This document shows, piece by piece, positions 1 to 7,227 of a stretch of 20,562 nucleotides of DNA (position 1 is the stretch's first letter; each line of letters opens with the position of its first letter). Both the position numbers and the translations under genes were made by a program. The stretch is from Gammaproteobacteria bacterium UBA6173 (GTDB lineage: Bacteria; Pseudomonadota; Gammaproteobacteria; Pseudomonadales; Pseudohongiellaceae): assembly GCA_002422225.1 (NCBI GenBank), contig DITX01000185.1, forward strand, positions 1-20,562, written 5' to 3'. The notes under the pieces were generated by a model, which saw nothing but the letters and a program-made list of their open reading frames with translations, had not been told where the DNA came from and did not search any database.

Positions 1-36
1 TCCTTCCTGATTTGAGCAGCCGCGTGGCTGATCACC

Positions 37-939
37 GTGCCGGCGTCTGAACTATTTCAGCAACAACTTGCTGGTACGATCGGCACTCGTACCAAACTAC
101 TTGCTAAAGAAGTTGTGTTTAAAACCCTTTTGGATTCCGGCATTGATGAAGGATCAGCAGCGGACTGGAGTAAGCAGATTGCTGCAATTTACGGGAAGCT
201 CAAAACAGAGAAAGATAAACCGTTTGAGATCGAACAGCTTGTCCATATTGCTCCTGACGAATTGGTCACATTGACAAACTTGGTTAAAGTGATTGCCAAG
301 GAAAACCGTGCTCCGACTAGCGAGGAGTTGGACGCATTGCTTCACGAGCAAACGGCGGTAGACATAGCCATGTTTGGCAGAATGTTGGCTTCCAAGCAAG
401 GACACAATTGTGAGGCAGCAGTTCAGGTTGCTCATGCTATTGGTGTGCATGCTTCCGCTATAGAAGAAGACTATTTCACAGCAGTTGATGATCTCAATAG
501 AACTGACTCAAGTGCTGCGCATGTTGATCAAGCCGGTTTTGCAGCTGCCGTCTTCTACCAATACATCTGTATTGATCGCGACCTTCTGAAAAGAAATCTC
601 GGCGATGATGAGGCGCTCACCCAAAAGGCGCTGCGAGCCTTGGTTGAAGCGGCGGTGAAAGTTGGTCCCAATGGCAAGCAGAACAGTTTTGCAAGCCGTG
701 CTTATGCACATTACGTAATGGCGGAAAAAGGTTCGCAGCAACCACGCTCGTTGTCTTTAGCGTTTGTCAAACCCGTCAGCAGTGGTGATTACGGCAGTGA
801 GGCAATTGAAATTCTTGAACGTGTGCGCGATAACATGGACAAGGTTTATGGTGCGTGTGCAGACGAACGCAAACAACTTAACGCTTTAGTGGGTGAAGGC
901 TCCATGCTTGAAATTCTCGACTTTGTCGCATCGGAGTAA
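37..939 (+). CDS. cas7e: Cas7e (Cse4/CasC), type I-E Cascade backbone subunit, 5'-truncated
   Basis: Cas7e forms the six-subunit backbone of Cascade that holds the crRNA. The protein shows the family landmarks: ELFQQQLAG and GTRTK near the N-terminus, VDIAMFGRM in the middle (VDIALSGRM in E. coli CasC), YFTAVDDL, and FYQYICI (FYRY in E. coli). The family normally has about 60 more residues before ELFQQQ, including the RISSQSLKR segment. Here the frame upstream is closed by TGA at 13-15, and the first in-frame start is a GTG at 37 with no clear ribosome binding site. So this is either a frameshifted gene continuing upstream of the window or a truncated one. Three bases separate its TAA from cas5e. 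Family identity is seen directly; loss of function is inferred. Confidence 0.88.
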   Translation: MPASELFQQQLAGTIGTRTKLLAKEVVFKTLLDSGIDEGSAADWSKQIAAIYGKLKTEKDKPFEIEQLVHIAPDELVTLTNLVKVIAKENRAPTSEELDALLHEQTAVDIAMFGRMLASKQGHNCEAAVQVAHAIGVHASAIEEDYFTAVDDLNRTDSSAAHVDQAGFAAAVFYQYICIDRDLLKRNLGDDEALTQKALRALVEAAVKVGPNGKQNSFASRAYAHYVMAEKGSQQPRSLSLAFVKPVSSGDYGSEAIEILERVRDNMDKVYGACADERKQLNALVGEGSMLEILDFVASE

Positions 940-942
940 TTC

Positions 943-1422
943 ATGACTGAGTATCTGTTAATTCGACTTTATGGGCCGCTGGCCAGCTGGGGGGAGATAG
1001 CAGTGGGTGAGTCGCGTCACTCTGCGGTGCATCCGTCGCGCTCGGCAATGTTGGGGCTTCTGGGTGCAGCACTGGGTATTCAGCGGGATGACGACGCTGG
1101 ACAGCAAGCATTGATTAAAGGCTACCGTTTTGGCATCAAGCTGGAATGCGCAGGTTCTCCTCTGCGGGATTATCATACAGTTCAAGTTGGTGTGTTGCCG
1201 CGCAAGTTCCAGTTTCGCTCTCGTCGGCAGGAATTAATGGCAGATAAAGTGGATACCATTCTGTCTACACGTGAGTATCGTTGTGACAGCGTCGCTTTGG
1301 TAGCTGTAGAGGCTCTTGCAAGCGCTCCCGTTGATCTTTCAAGTCTGGCTGATGCGTTACGCCGTCCGCACTTCCAGTTGTATCTCGGGCGCAAATCCCA
1401 CTGTCAGCCAACGCCAGGATAA
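943..1422 (+). pseudogene. cas5e: cas5e (CasD) 3'-truncated and fused to cas6e remnant
   Basis: Cas5e caps the 5' handle of the crRNA in Cascade. The N-terminal part is typical: LIRLYGPLASWGE, then the PSRSAMLGLLGAALGI segment, RDYHTVQ, and REYRCDS followed by LYLGRKS. In the family LYLGRKS continues with SCP and about 80 more residues. Here it ends as HCQPTPG and stop, because the DNA switches into cas6e in another frame. The product would be 159 residues against about 220-250 for the family. The start ATG lies three bases after the cas7e stop. The deletion removed the C-terminal third of Cas5e. A functional product is unlikely, though the core fold might still form. Confidence 0.9.
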
Positions 1423-1765
1423 CAAGCGATCGCAGCGCCACGACGTGTTGATGCACGCCAAGCGTAGCTTGCCACCAGAGCAGAGCGATCAGCTGGCGAC
1501 AGTGCTGGAAGCGGCCGGAAAACATTGGCTGCTGAACAGGAGTGTGCAATGGGGTTTGGCAATTCGCGAGCACAGCGTGCTGCAGAACGGATATCGCCAG
1601 CAGAAATTGGTGCGCAAGGGATTCAATATCGAATTTTCCACTTTGGATTATCAGGGCGTGGCTGAGGTAGTTGATCCGGACCGATTGAACAAGGCGCTGG
1701 TAACCGGGGTCGGTCACAGCAAGGGGTTTGGTTGTGGCTTGCTGCTTATTAAACCCATGCGCTGA
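1388..1765 (+). pseudogene. cas6e: cas6e (Cse3/CasE) 3' remnant
   Basis: Cas6e cuts pre-crRNA in type I-E systems. Read in the frame +1 to cas5e, this segment starts at ANPT (family LRANPT/LRANPI) and continues with HDVLMHAK. It ends with YQGVAEVVDPDRL and the glycine-rich GVGHSKGFGCGLLL, the hallmark C-terminus of Cas6e (E. coli GIGPAKSMGCGLLSL). About 125 residues remain of roughly 200-215. The N-terminal RNA-recognition fold with the catalytic histidine region is missing, and no start codon of its own is evident. The frame can be followed upstream to 1316, but that part is cas5e read out of frame. Identity comes from the motif pattern; inactivity follows from the missing part. Confidence 0.85.
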
Positions 1766-1803
1766 TATTAAATGGCTCAATACAGGGAAGAGGAGAGCAC
1801 GGC

Positions 1804-2640
1804 ATGACAGTTAAATTGCAGGTTCTGGACCACAAAATTGTTACAGATTATAGAGATGGTATCGAGTACATCTGTATTACTGATGTTGCGCGTTATAAAA
1901 ATCCAGATCGAACAGGTGTGATAATTGGTAACTGGTTGCGCAATCGAAATACGATAGAGTTTCTGGGTATCTGGGAGCAGCTGAACAACCCGGATTTTAA
2001 TGTCATCGAATTCGATGAGTTTAAAAGGCAGGCTGGGCTGAACAGCTTTACGCTGACGGCTAATCAGTGGATCGAAAAAACGAGTGCCCGGGGGTTGATT
2101 TCGAAGCCAGGCCGCTACGGTGGTACATTTGCCCAGAAAGACATCGCGTTTGAGTTTGCCAGCTGGATTTCCGTCGAGTTCAAGCTCTACCTGATTAAAG
2201 AGTTCCAACGCCTGAAGGAACAAGAGTTCCGGCAAATGGGGTGGGATATCAGGCGAAATCTTGCCAAGGTCAATTATTTAATCCACACCGACGCCATCAA
2301 AGAAAATCTGATACCAGATACGCCAACGGCGCAGCAAATCAGTTCTGTTTATGCAAGTGAAGCAGATTTGTTGAACGTGGCGCTATTCGGGGTGACTGCA
2401 CGTGAATGGCGGGACACTAATCCTGAGCTGAGTGGCAATATTCGCGATCATGCTAATGTGCATCAATTGGTTTGTCTGGCGAATATGGAGTCGTTGAATG
2501 CCCACTTTATAGACGAGGGGCTACCCCAATCTGAGAGGCTGATAAAACTAAATGCGCTGGCCATTCGCCAGATGCGCATCCTGATAAACAACAGGCAAAA
2601 CTCTCTCCCCCGCCCGGGTGAGGATGGCGAATATGTCTGA
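1804..2640 (+). CDS. KilA-N domain protein embedded in the type I-E operon
   Basis: This 278-residue protein has a clear KilA-N domain at about residues 18-135. It starts with YICITDVARYK, then the IIGNWLRNRNTIEFLG helix, the GRYGGTFA motif, and DIAFEFASWISVEFKLYLIKEF. KilA-N is a DNA-binding fold known from phage and large-virus proteins and from some bacterial accessory genes. The remaining 140 residues are helical and I do not recognise them. The ATG follows a good GAGGAG-type ribosome binding site (about 1790-1796). The stop overlaps cas1e by 8 bases, so cas1e is probably translationally coupled to it. KilA-N genes are not core type I-E genes, so this looks like an acquired gene that has become part of the operon. 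A role as regulator, anti-phage protein or remnant phage gene is open. Confidence 0.85.
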   Translation: MTVKLQVLDHKIVTDYRDGIEYICITDVARYKNPDRTGVIIGNWLRNRNTIEFLGIWEQLNNPDFNVIEFDEFKRQAGLNSFTLTANQWIEKTSARGLISKPGRYGGTFAQKDIAFEFASWISVEFKLYLIKEFQRLKEQEFRQMGWDIRRNLAKVNYLIHTDAIKENLIPDTPTAQQISSVYASEADLLNVALFGVTAREWRDTNPELSGNIRDHANVHQLVCLANMESLNAHFIDEGLPQSERLIKLNALAIRQMRILINNRQNSLPRPGEDGEYV

Positions 2641-3562
2641 CGCCAAATTACTTCCACCCCTGAAACCACTGCCCATGAAAGATCGTGTGTCGATGATATT
2701 TGTTCAGTATGGTCAGATTGACGTGCTGGACGGGGCGTTTGTCGTAATAGACAAGATTGGAACTCGTATGCATATTCCCGTTGGGTCTGTTGCGTGCATT
2801 ATGCTGGAACCAGGTACCAGAGTGTCTCATGCGGCAGTTCATCTGGCGTCTACAGTTGGCACTTTGCTTGTGTGGGTTGGGGAATCAGGGGTGAGGTTGT
2901 ACGCCAGCGGGCAGCCTGGAGGTGCCAGAGCAGATCGACTGCTGTATCAAGCAAAACTGGCGCTAGACGACGATTTGCGCCTGAAGATCGTGCGAAAGAT
3001 GTATGAGGTGCGGTTTGGTGAGCCAGCGCCAAACCGGCGCAGCGTCGAACAACTGCGAGGCATCGAGGGTGCCCGGGTGCGTGAGACCTATAAGCTATTG
3101 GCTAAACAATACGGCGTGGAGTGGCGATCCCGAAATTATGACCGTCAGAAATGGGATGCTGCGGATATCCCGAACAGATGTTTGTCTTCGGCCACGTCTT
3201 GTCTTTACGGTATCACCGAGGCTGCTGTGCTAGCGGCAGGATATGCGCCAGCAGTCGGATTTATCCATACGGGTAAACCCTTGTCTTTTGTTTACGACGT
3301 CGCTGATCTCTATAAGTTTGAAACGGTAGTACCGTTAGCATTTCGTATTGCCGCAAAGTCTCCTGCGCATCCAGAGCGCGAAGTGCGCCTTGGTTGCCGT
3401 GACTTGTTCAGGTCTAGCAAGATTCTGTCGAAGATCATTCCATTGATTGAAGATGTGCTTGCTGCAGGCGGTATATCGCCACCAGAAGCGCCTCCAGAGT
3501 CGGTACTGCCTGCCATTCCCAACCCGGAGAATATCGGTGATGCAGGGCATAGGGCGCAGTAA
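2633..3562 (+). CDS. cas1: Cas1e, type I-E spacer integrase
   Basis: Cas1 with Cas2 integrates new spacers at the leader end of the array. The protein is very close to E. coli Cas1 along its whole length: KDRVSMIF, QYGQIDVLDGAFV, HIPVGSVACIMLEPGTRVSH, and LLYQAKLALDDDLRLK. The catalytic set is intact: E in RGIEGARVR, H in GFIHTGKPLSF, and D in VYDVADLYKF. The C-terminal IPLIEDVLAAGGI is also conserved. I prefer ATG 2633 (MSDAK) with AGGA at 2621-2624 upstream. A GTG at 2618 and ATG at 2624 are in frame. It overlaps the KilA-N gene by 8 bases and shares TAATG with cas2e. At about 309 residues it is full length and predicted active. Confidence 0.97.
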   Translation: MSDAKLLPPLKPLPMKDRVSMIFVQYGQIDVLDGAFVVIDKIGTRMHIPVGSVACIMLEPGTRVSHAAVHLASTVGTLLVWVGESGVRLYASGQPGGARADRLLYQAKLALDDDLRLKIVRKMYEVRFGEPAPNRRSVEQLRGIEGARVRETYKLLAKQYGVEWRSRNYDRQKWDAADIPNRCLSSATSCLYGITEAAVLAAGYAPAVGFIHTGKPLSFVYDVADLYKFETVVPLAFRIAAKSPAHPEREVRLGCRDLFRSSKILSKIIPLIEDVLAAGGISPPEAPPESVLPAIPNPENIGDAGHRAQ

Positions 3563-3861
3563 TGAGTTTTCTCGTTGTAGTCACAGAAAATATTCCGCCG
3601 AGATTACGCGGTCGTTTGGCTATCTGGCTTCTGGAGGTGCGAGCTGGCGTCTACATTGGTGATGTTTCCAGGCGCACTAGAGAAATGATTTGGCAGCAGC
3701 TCAGAGAAGGGCATGAGAGCGGTAATGTGGTTATGGCCTGGGCAAGTAACCACGAATCCGGTTACGAATTTCAGACATTAGGGGCGAATAGACGTTTGCC
3801 GGTGGAGTTCGACGGACTTCATCTGGTAGCTTTCCACCCGCAGGAAAGCTCTGATCTTTAA
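3562..3861 (+). CDS. cas2: Cas2e, type I-E adaptation subunit
   Basis: This 99-residue protein matches the CasCas2CT1978 (Cas2e) family: LVVVTENIPPRLRGRLAIW, EVRAGVYIGDVS, NVVMAWASN, and FQTLGANRR. Cas2e is the structural core of the Cas1-Cas2 integrase and has no need of its own nuclease activity for integration in E. coli. It begins in a TAATG overlap with cas1e, as is usual. The length is normal (E. coli 94). The gene is followed directly by a leader-like AT-rich stretch and one CRISPR repeat, so the pair is in its standard position. Confidence 0.96.
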   Translation: MSFLVVVTENIPPRLRGRLAIWLLEVRAGVYIGDVSRRTREMIWQQLREGHESGNVVMAWASNHESGYEFQTLGANRRLPVEFDGLHLVAFHPQESSDL

Positions 3862-3927
3862 CAATAAAAAATTGGTAGATTTTTAGGGTCCAATTTTTCT
3901 TTTGCAGGACAATTGGTTACTCTAAGT
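3862..3927 (+). promoter_or_regulatory. Type I-E CRISPR leader
   Basis: This is an AT-rich stretch between the cas2e stop and the first repeat, the position of a type I-E leader. It contains a perfect 9-bp inverted repeat, AAAAATTGG at 3867-3875 and CCAATTTTT at 3890-3898, with a 14-base loop. AATTGGT also recurs directly at 3870-3876 and 3911-3917. Leaders bind IHF and supply the array promoter in related systems. I cannot assign an IHF site or promoter with confidence. Confidence 0.6.
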
Positions 3928-6697
3928 GTGTTCCCCGCACCTGCGGGGATAACCAGCCCAAAGGGTGGGTCAATTTTACTTTGTCCATATAGTCTTCAAA
4001 CTCGGTGGCACCCATAGGCCTCGCAAAAAGATAACCTTGGCCGTCATCACAGCCTAGCTGATCAAGACAGTCCCGCTGGGCAAGGGTTTCTACTCCTTCT
4101 GCAAGCACTGTAAGTCCCAAGCTATGACCTAATTGTATGATAGCTTCGGCAATGGCATTGCTTTGATTGTCTTTGGGCAGATTTTTGACAAACGATTGAT
4201 CGATTTTGAGACGATAAAGAGGGAATTGTTTCAAGTAACTTAAACTCGAGTATCCAGTGCCAAAATCATCAATAGCCAGTTTTACGCCTGAATCGGCAAG
4301 GCGGTCAAGTTTTGTCATGACATCGCTTAAGTTCTGCATAACAACACTTTCTGTGAGCTCAAGCTCAAGAAAATCAGGTGACAATTGGCTCTTGTGAAGT
4401 ATTTCCCACACGGTATCCAGGAAACCCGTTTGTCGGAACTGAATTGCTGAAACATTCACTGCCATGGGAACATCAAGCTTGAATCGCGTGACCCAGCTCG
4501 CATGCTGGTGCGCAGCAGTGTCCAGTACCCAACGGCCAATACTGGTGATCTGTCCGCTTTCCTCTGCGATTGGAATGAACTGCGCCGGTGAGATGAGGCC
4601 ATGAACCGGATGTTGCCAACGGATGAGTGCTTCAATTCCTGACAGTTTGCCACTGCTGAAATTAATTTGTGGCTGATAAAGCAGAAACAACTGATTGAGC
4701 TTCAGCGCTTGGTAGAGCTCGTTCTCAAGAGTAATGCGGGCAGCAGCCCGGTCGTTGATTTCTGCGGTGTGAAATTCGAAGTGGTTTGGACCTAAATCCC
4801 GTGCCGTATGCGCAGCATTGGCAGCATTCCGCAACAATATTTCTGGCTCCTCTCCGTGCTCCGGGTAACACGCGATGCCAATATTGCTGTTCAACACAAT
4901 GCTTTTTTCGTCGATCTGCAGGGGAGTGATCAAAGATATCAGTATGTTACTAGATATCTGTGCAGCACCTTCACGATCCAGGGTATCGGGCAACAGAATA
5001 AGGAACTCGTCGGCTCCGACGCGGCTGAGCGTATCCGTATTCTTAATGCATAATTTGAGTCGATCTGCGACCTGACAGAGGGCTTTGTCTCCAAAATCAT
5101 GTCCGAAGGCATCGTTGATACTCTTTAAACGATCTATATAGATGCAGAGAATGCTCAGATGGCTTTTGACTTGTTGTTTGTAAAACAGGGCAACCGTCAA
5201 TCTGTCTTTAAGCAATGTCCTGTTTGGCAAGTCTGTGAGTGCGTCATGTTGAGACAAATGCGCCAGCTGGGTCTCTACCCGAATCCTTTCGCTGATGTTG
5301 TTGGCGAGAACGAGTTCACAGCGCTTGCCATCGAATGTGATGACATGTGATTTGATCTCTACATGTATGAGACGGCCATCTTGTGTGAGGTGTTGCCAGT
5401 GTCCAGCTTCATCCAGTCCATTCTGAACGCTTGCAATATTTTCAAGTAGTCGCGGCACATCTTCAGGTGGACGAATATCTTTAATGGTCATAGACAAAAA
5501 AGTGTCTCGCGAGTACCCGTACTGTTTTATCGCTGCATCATTTACAGCAATAAATTGCAATGTTGCCAAATCATAGACCCACATTGCCAGTGGATTGTCT
5601 TCAAACAATTGGCGATGACGTGCCTCACTGTCGCGCGATTCAAATGCGTCAACTTCCAGTCTTTGTTTGACAGACGCGATCTCTTGAATGTCCACATCCA
5701 TGTCATCGAGGTTTGAAGTGTTGGCAAGGGCGGCAACCTGTCGTGCAATGGTTCGGCCGCTCGCGCTGCCACCCAACCAGGCGGCAGCAATAGAGAGCAT
5801 AGCAGCGAGAACCAAAACTGAAGCCAATCTAAAGAGGTCCGCCCAGTAAATGGCGCGTGGTATCTCGACTGTAACCAGCCATCCTGCTGTGTCAACACCG
5901 AGCTCAAATCTCTCCGAAGGACTAACGTCGCGTACAGCGTCAAAACCGGGTGGCGACCGCGTTGCAATAACTTCACCACTGTGATCCCGCAGTGTCACCG
6001 CCCAGCCAGTCGGTAGCGCAACTGATTCAAGGTTTTCTTGGAACTGTGTGGCTGCCAGGGTGCTCAGCAGTAGATTCTGGACATGTCCACTCCTCACAAT
6101 GGGGACAACAATAGCGACTAAAAGCTCGTTGGCAATTGGGCCCGTGAAAGTATCTCCGACCGCTGGCCGTCCTGTTGACAATGCAATCGGCACTGCAGCA
6201 CGCCCCGTGGGTACCGGGACATTCGGAAGCTCAGACCCAAAAGGCAGCCGCGTATTAAATAACATCCGAACAGGTTGGTCGTTGTTTGCGAAAATTACAT
6301 GGTTATCAAAACGACTGAGAAAAACCAAGGCAGCGGCGTATAGTTCGCTCCATCTTGCAGGCTCATCAACTATAGACGAACCGGCAAGCATGTCGAGTGC
6401 CTTGATGCGCGAATCGAGATACGATTCAACCGACACTGACACGTTGCGAGCAAGTCTGTCGGCTTGACCATGCAATCGTTCCTGTTGTTGGTAAATGTCA
6501 AAAATGACAAGGGCAATCGTAAGAACTATCAGTGGCAAAACACTCAGCCAGATAACTCGCGAGAGTAATGTGGAAAGTCGGCGTTGCTTTACAAATTTTG
6601 CAGCCAAGATAAGTTCCCTGAAATCGCCATGTGTAAGCTGATGATAGGTTGTCCTGAATTCAGAACGTAACACGCCCCTAAGTCTCACGCAGTTCAA
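3917..6697 (-). CDS. Membrane Cache-PAS-GGDEF-EAL c-di-GMP phosphodiesterase
   Basis: Up to 926 residues. A membrane segment at about 48-68 and another at about 288-308 enclose a periplasmic sensor of the Cache type. A PAS domain spans about 358-475. The GGDEF domain (480-640) reads GADEF at 561-565, so the second signature glycine is lost and cyclase activity is doubtful. The EAL domain (655-904) keeps the key motifs: EAL (689-691), NVS (748-750), ELTES, DDFGTGYSSLSY, KIDQSF and LAEGVET. It is therefore probably an active phosphodiesterase. The start is unsure: 6697 is TTG with weak support, while TTG at 6607 has GGGAA upstream and gives a more usual N-terminus. The last dozen residues are encoded by the antisense of the CRISPR repeat and leader, so the native stop was probably lost. 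Confidence 0.93.
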   Translation of the reverse strand: MNCVRLRGVLRSEFRTTYHQLTHGDFRELILAAKFVKQRRLSTLLSRVIWLSVLPLIVLTIALVIFDIYQQQERLHGQADRLARNVSVSVESYLDSRIKALDMLAGSSIVDEPARWSELYAAALVFLSRFDNHVIFANNDQPVRMLFNTRLPFGSELPNVPVPTGRAAVPIALSTGRPAVGDTFTGPIANELLVAIVVPIVRSGHVQNLLLSTLAATQFQENLESVALPTGWAVTLRDHSGEVIATRSPPGFDAVRDVSPSERFELGVDTAGWLVTVEIPRAIYWADLFRLASVLVLAAMLSIAAAWLGGSASGRTIARQVAALANTSNLDDMDVDIQEIASVKQRLEVDAFESRDSEARHRQLFEDNPLAMWVYDLATLQFIAVNDAAIKQYGYSRDTFLSMTIKDIRPPEDVPRLLENIASVQNGLDEAGHWQHLTQDGRLIHVEIKSHVITFDGKRCELVLANNISERIRVETQLAHLSQHDALTDLPNRTLLKDRLTVALFYKQQVKSHLSILCIYIDRLKSINDAFGHDFGDKALCQVADRLKLCIKNTDTLSRVGADEFLILLPDTLDREGAAQISSNILISLITPLQIDEKSIVLNSNIGIACYPEHGEEPEILLRNAANAAHTARDLGPNHFEFHTAEINDRAAARITLENELYQALKLNQLFLLYQPQINFSSGKLSGIEALIRWQHPVHGLISPAQFIPIAEESGQITSIGRWVLDTAAHQHASWVTRFKLDVPMAVNVSAIQFRQTGFLDTVWEILHKSQLSPDFLELELTESVVMQNLSDVMTKLDRLADSGVKLAIDDFGTGYSSLSYLKQFPLYRLKIDQSFVKNLPKDNQSNAIAEAIIQLGHSLGLTVLAEGVETLAQRDCLDQLGCDDGQGYLFARPMGATEFEDYMDKVKLTHPLGWLSPQVRGTHLE
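3928..3956 (+). CRISPR. Solitary type I-E CRISPR repeat (array lost)
   Basis: This 29-base unit begins GTGTTCCCCGCACC and ends TGCGGGGATAACCAG, a typical type I-E repeat with the CCCCGCNNNNGCGGGG hairpin. It lies directly after the leader. No second copy follows at the expected distance of about 61 bases, or anywhere else I could find in the window. The following bases are the coding end of a GGDEF-EAL gene on the other strand. So this is a leader with one repeat and no spacers, most simply an array removed by deletion. Confidence 0.85.
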
Positions 6698-6785
6698 GAA
6701 GCAGCATGACGATCCTTGTAAACTTTTGCTATAACTATTTCAGAACCCTAAAGTTCAAAAACACTGTCATGCAAGGAGAGCGGCT

Positions 6786-7058
6786 TTGCCCGCGCTGACC
6801 AAGCGCCTCGCCGCTGTTGGGCGCATGGTCTGTACCAACTACATCATGCACACTGTGTTGTGTGGCCTGATTTTTTACGGTCATGGTCTGGGGTTGATTG
6901 GGCAGGTTGAGCGTGCCGGCCAACTCTTGATTGTGCTGGGCATCTAGGCCTTGCAGTTATGGTTGTCACCAGTCTGGCTGCGCCATTTCCGTTTTGGTCT
7001 GCTGGAGTGGTTGTGGCGGTCATTGACGTACTGGACGCTGCAGCCAATGCGGGTCTGA
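6786..7058 (+). pseudogene. Remnant of a DUF418 (YeiB-like) membrane protein gene, C-terminal part
   Basis: One frame reads RLAAVGRMVCTNYIMHTV, then FYGHGLGLIGQ, then after an in-frame TAG at 6945-6947 continues SPVWLRHFRFGLLEWLWRS and LTYW. This is the conserved C-terminal pattern of DUF418 membrane proteins (AVGRMALTNYL, then LWLRxFrfGPlEWLWRslTY). No upstream part of the gene is visible, and the segment has a stop in the middle, so it is a decayed 3' fragment. It fills most of the gap between the GGDEF-EAL gene and the type III operon. The rest of that gap, 6698-6785, holds nothing I recognise. Confidence 0.72.
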
Positions 7059-7227
7059 CTGGTTAATTGACTCCGATGCGAATTTCGATAAGACTCGGGC
7101 TAGAACAACAATGATTGCCAGCTAGCAGACTTGGGTGTAGACAAAAGCTGCAAGCTTGCGAAATGTCCACATACTTCAACCTGAATGGATAATACCAGCC
7201 AGCAAAATATAACCTGGCGCTTGGCAT
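7059..7227 (+). promoter_or_regulatory. Upstream region of the type III-B operon
   Basis: This is non-coding sequence ahead of the first gene of the Cmr operon, so it should carry the operon promoter. GATAAT at 7188-7193 and TATAAC at 7208-7213 could be -10 elements, but neither has a good -35 at 16-18 bases. A perfect 10-bp palindrome, GCAAGCTTGC, lies at 7150-7159. The same word precedes the csx16 operon. The assignment rests on position only. Confidence 0.35.
7150..7159. repeat. Palindrome GCAAGCTTGC upstream of the Cmr operon
   Basis: A perfect 10-bp palindrome 69 bases before the first gene of the operon. The same word occurs at 17788-17797 before the csx16 operon, in a partly similar surrounding (AGCTG just before it and AAT with TCC after it). 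A third copy is inside the CARF gene at 8258-8267. An operator is possible but unproven. Confidence 0.3.

Noticed and set aside
37..39. GTG as the true start of cas7e
   Set aside because: No ribosome binding site is visible, and the conserved N-terminal part of the family would be missing. I treat it only as the first possible start of a truncated frame.
1316..1387. N-terminal extension of the cas6e remnant
   Set aside because: These codons overlap conserved cas5e codons in another frame and show no Cas6e similarity. The homologous part begins at ANPT.
3957..4020. A spacer and second type I-E repeat after the first
   Set aside because: No repeat-like sequence appears 32-33 bases further on. 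The bases encode the conserved end of the EAL protein.
5542..6467. Other open frames within the GGDEF-EAL gene (about 140 codons on either strand)
   Set aside because: They are shadows of a gene with continuous domain similarity along the whole stretch.
7185..7215. Sigma-70 promoter directly before the first CARF gene
   Set aside because: GATAAT and TATAAC could be -10 boxes, but no acceptable -35 stands at the right spacing, so I record only a general upstream region.
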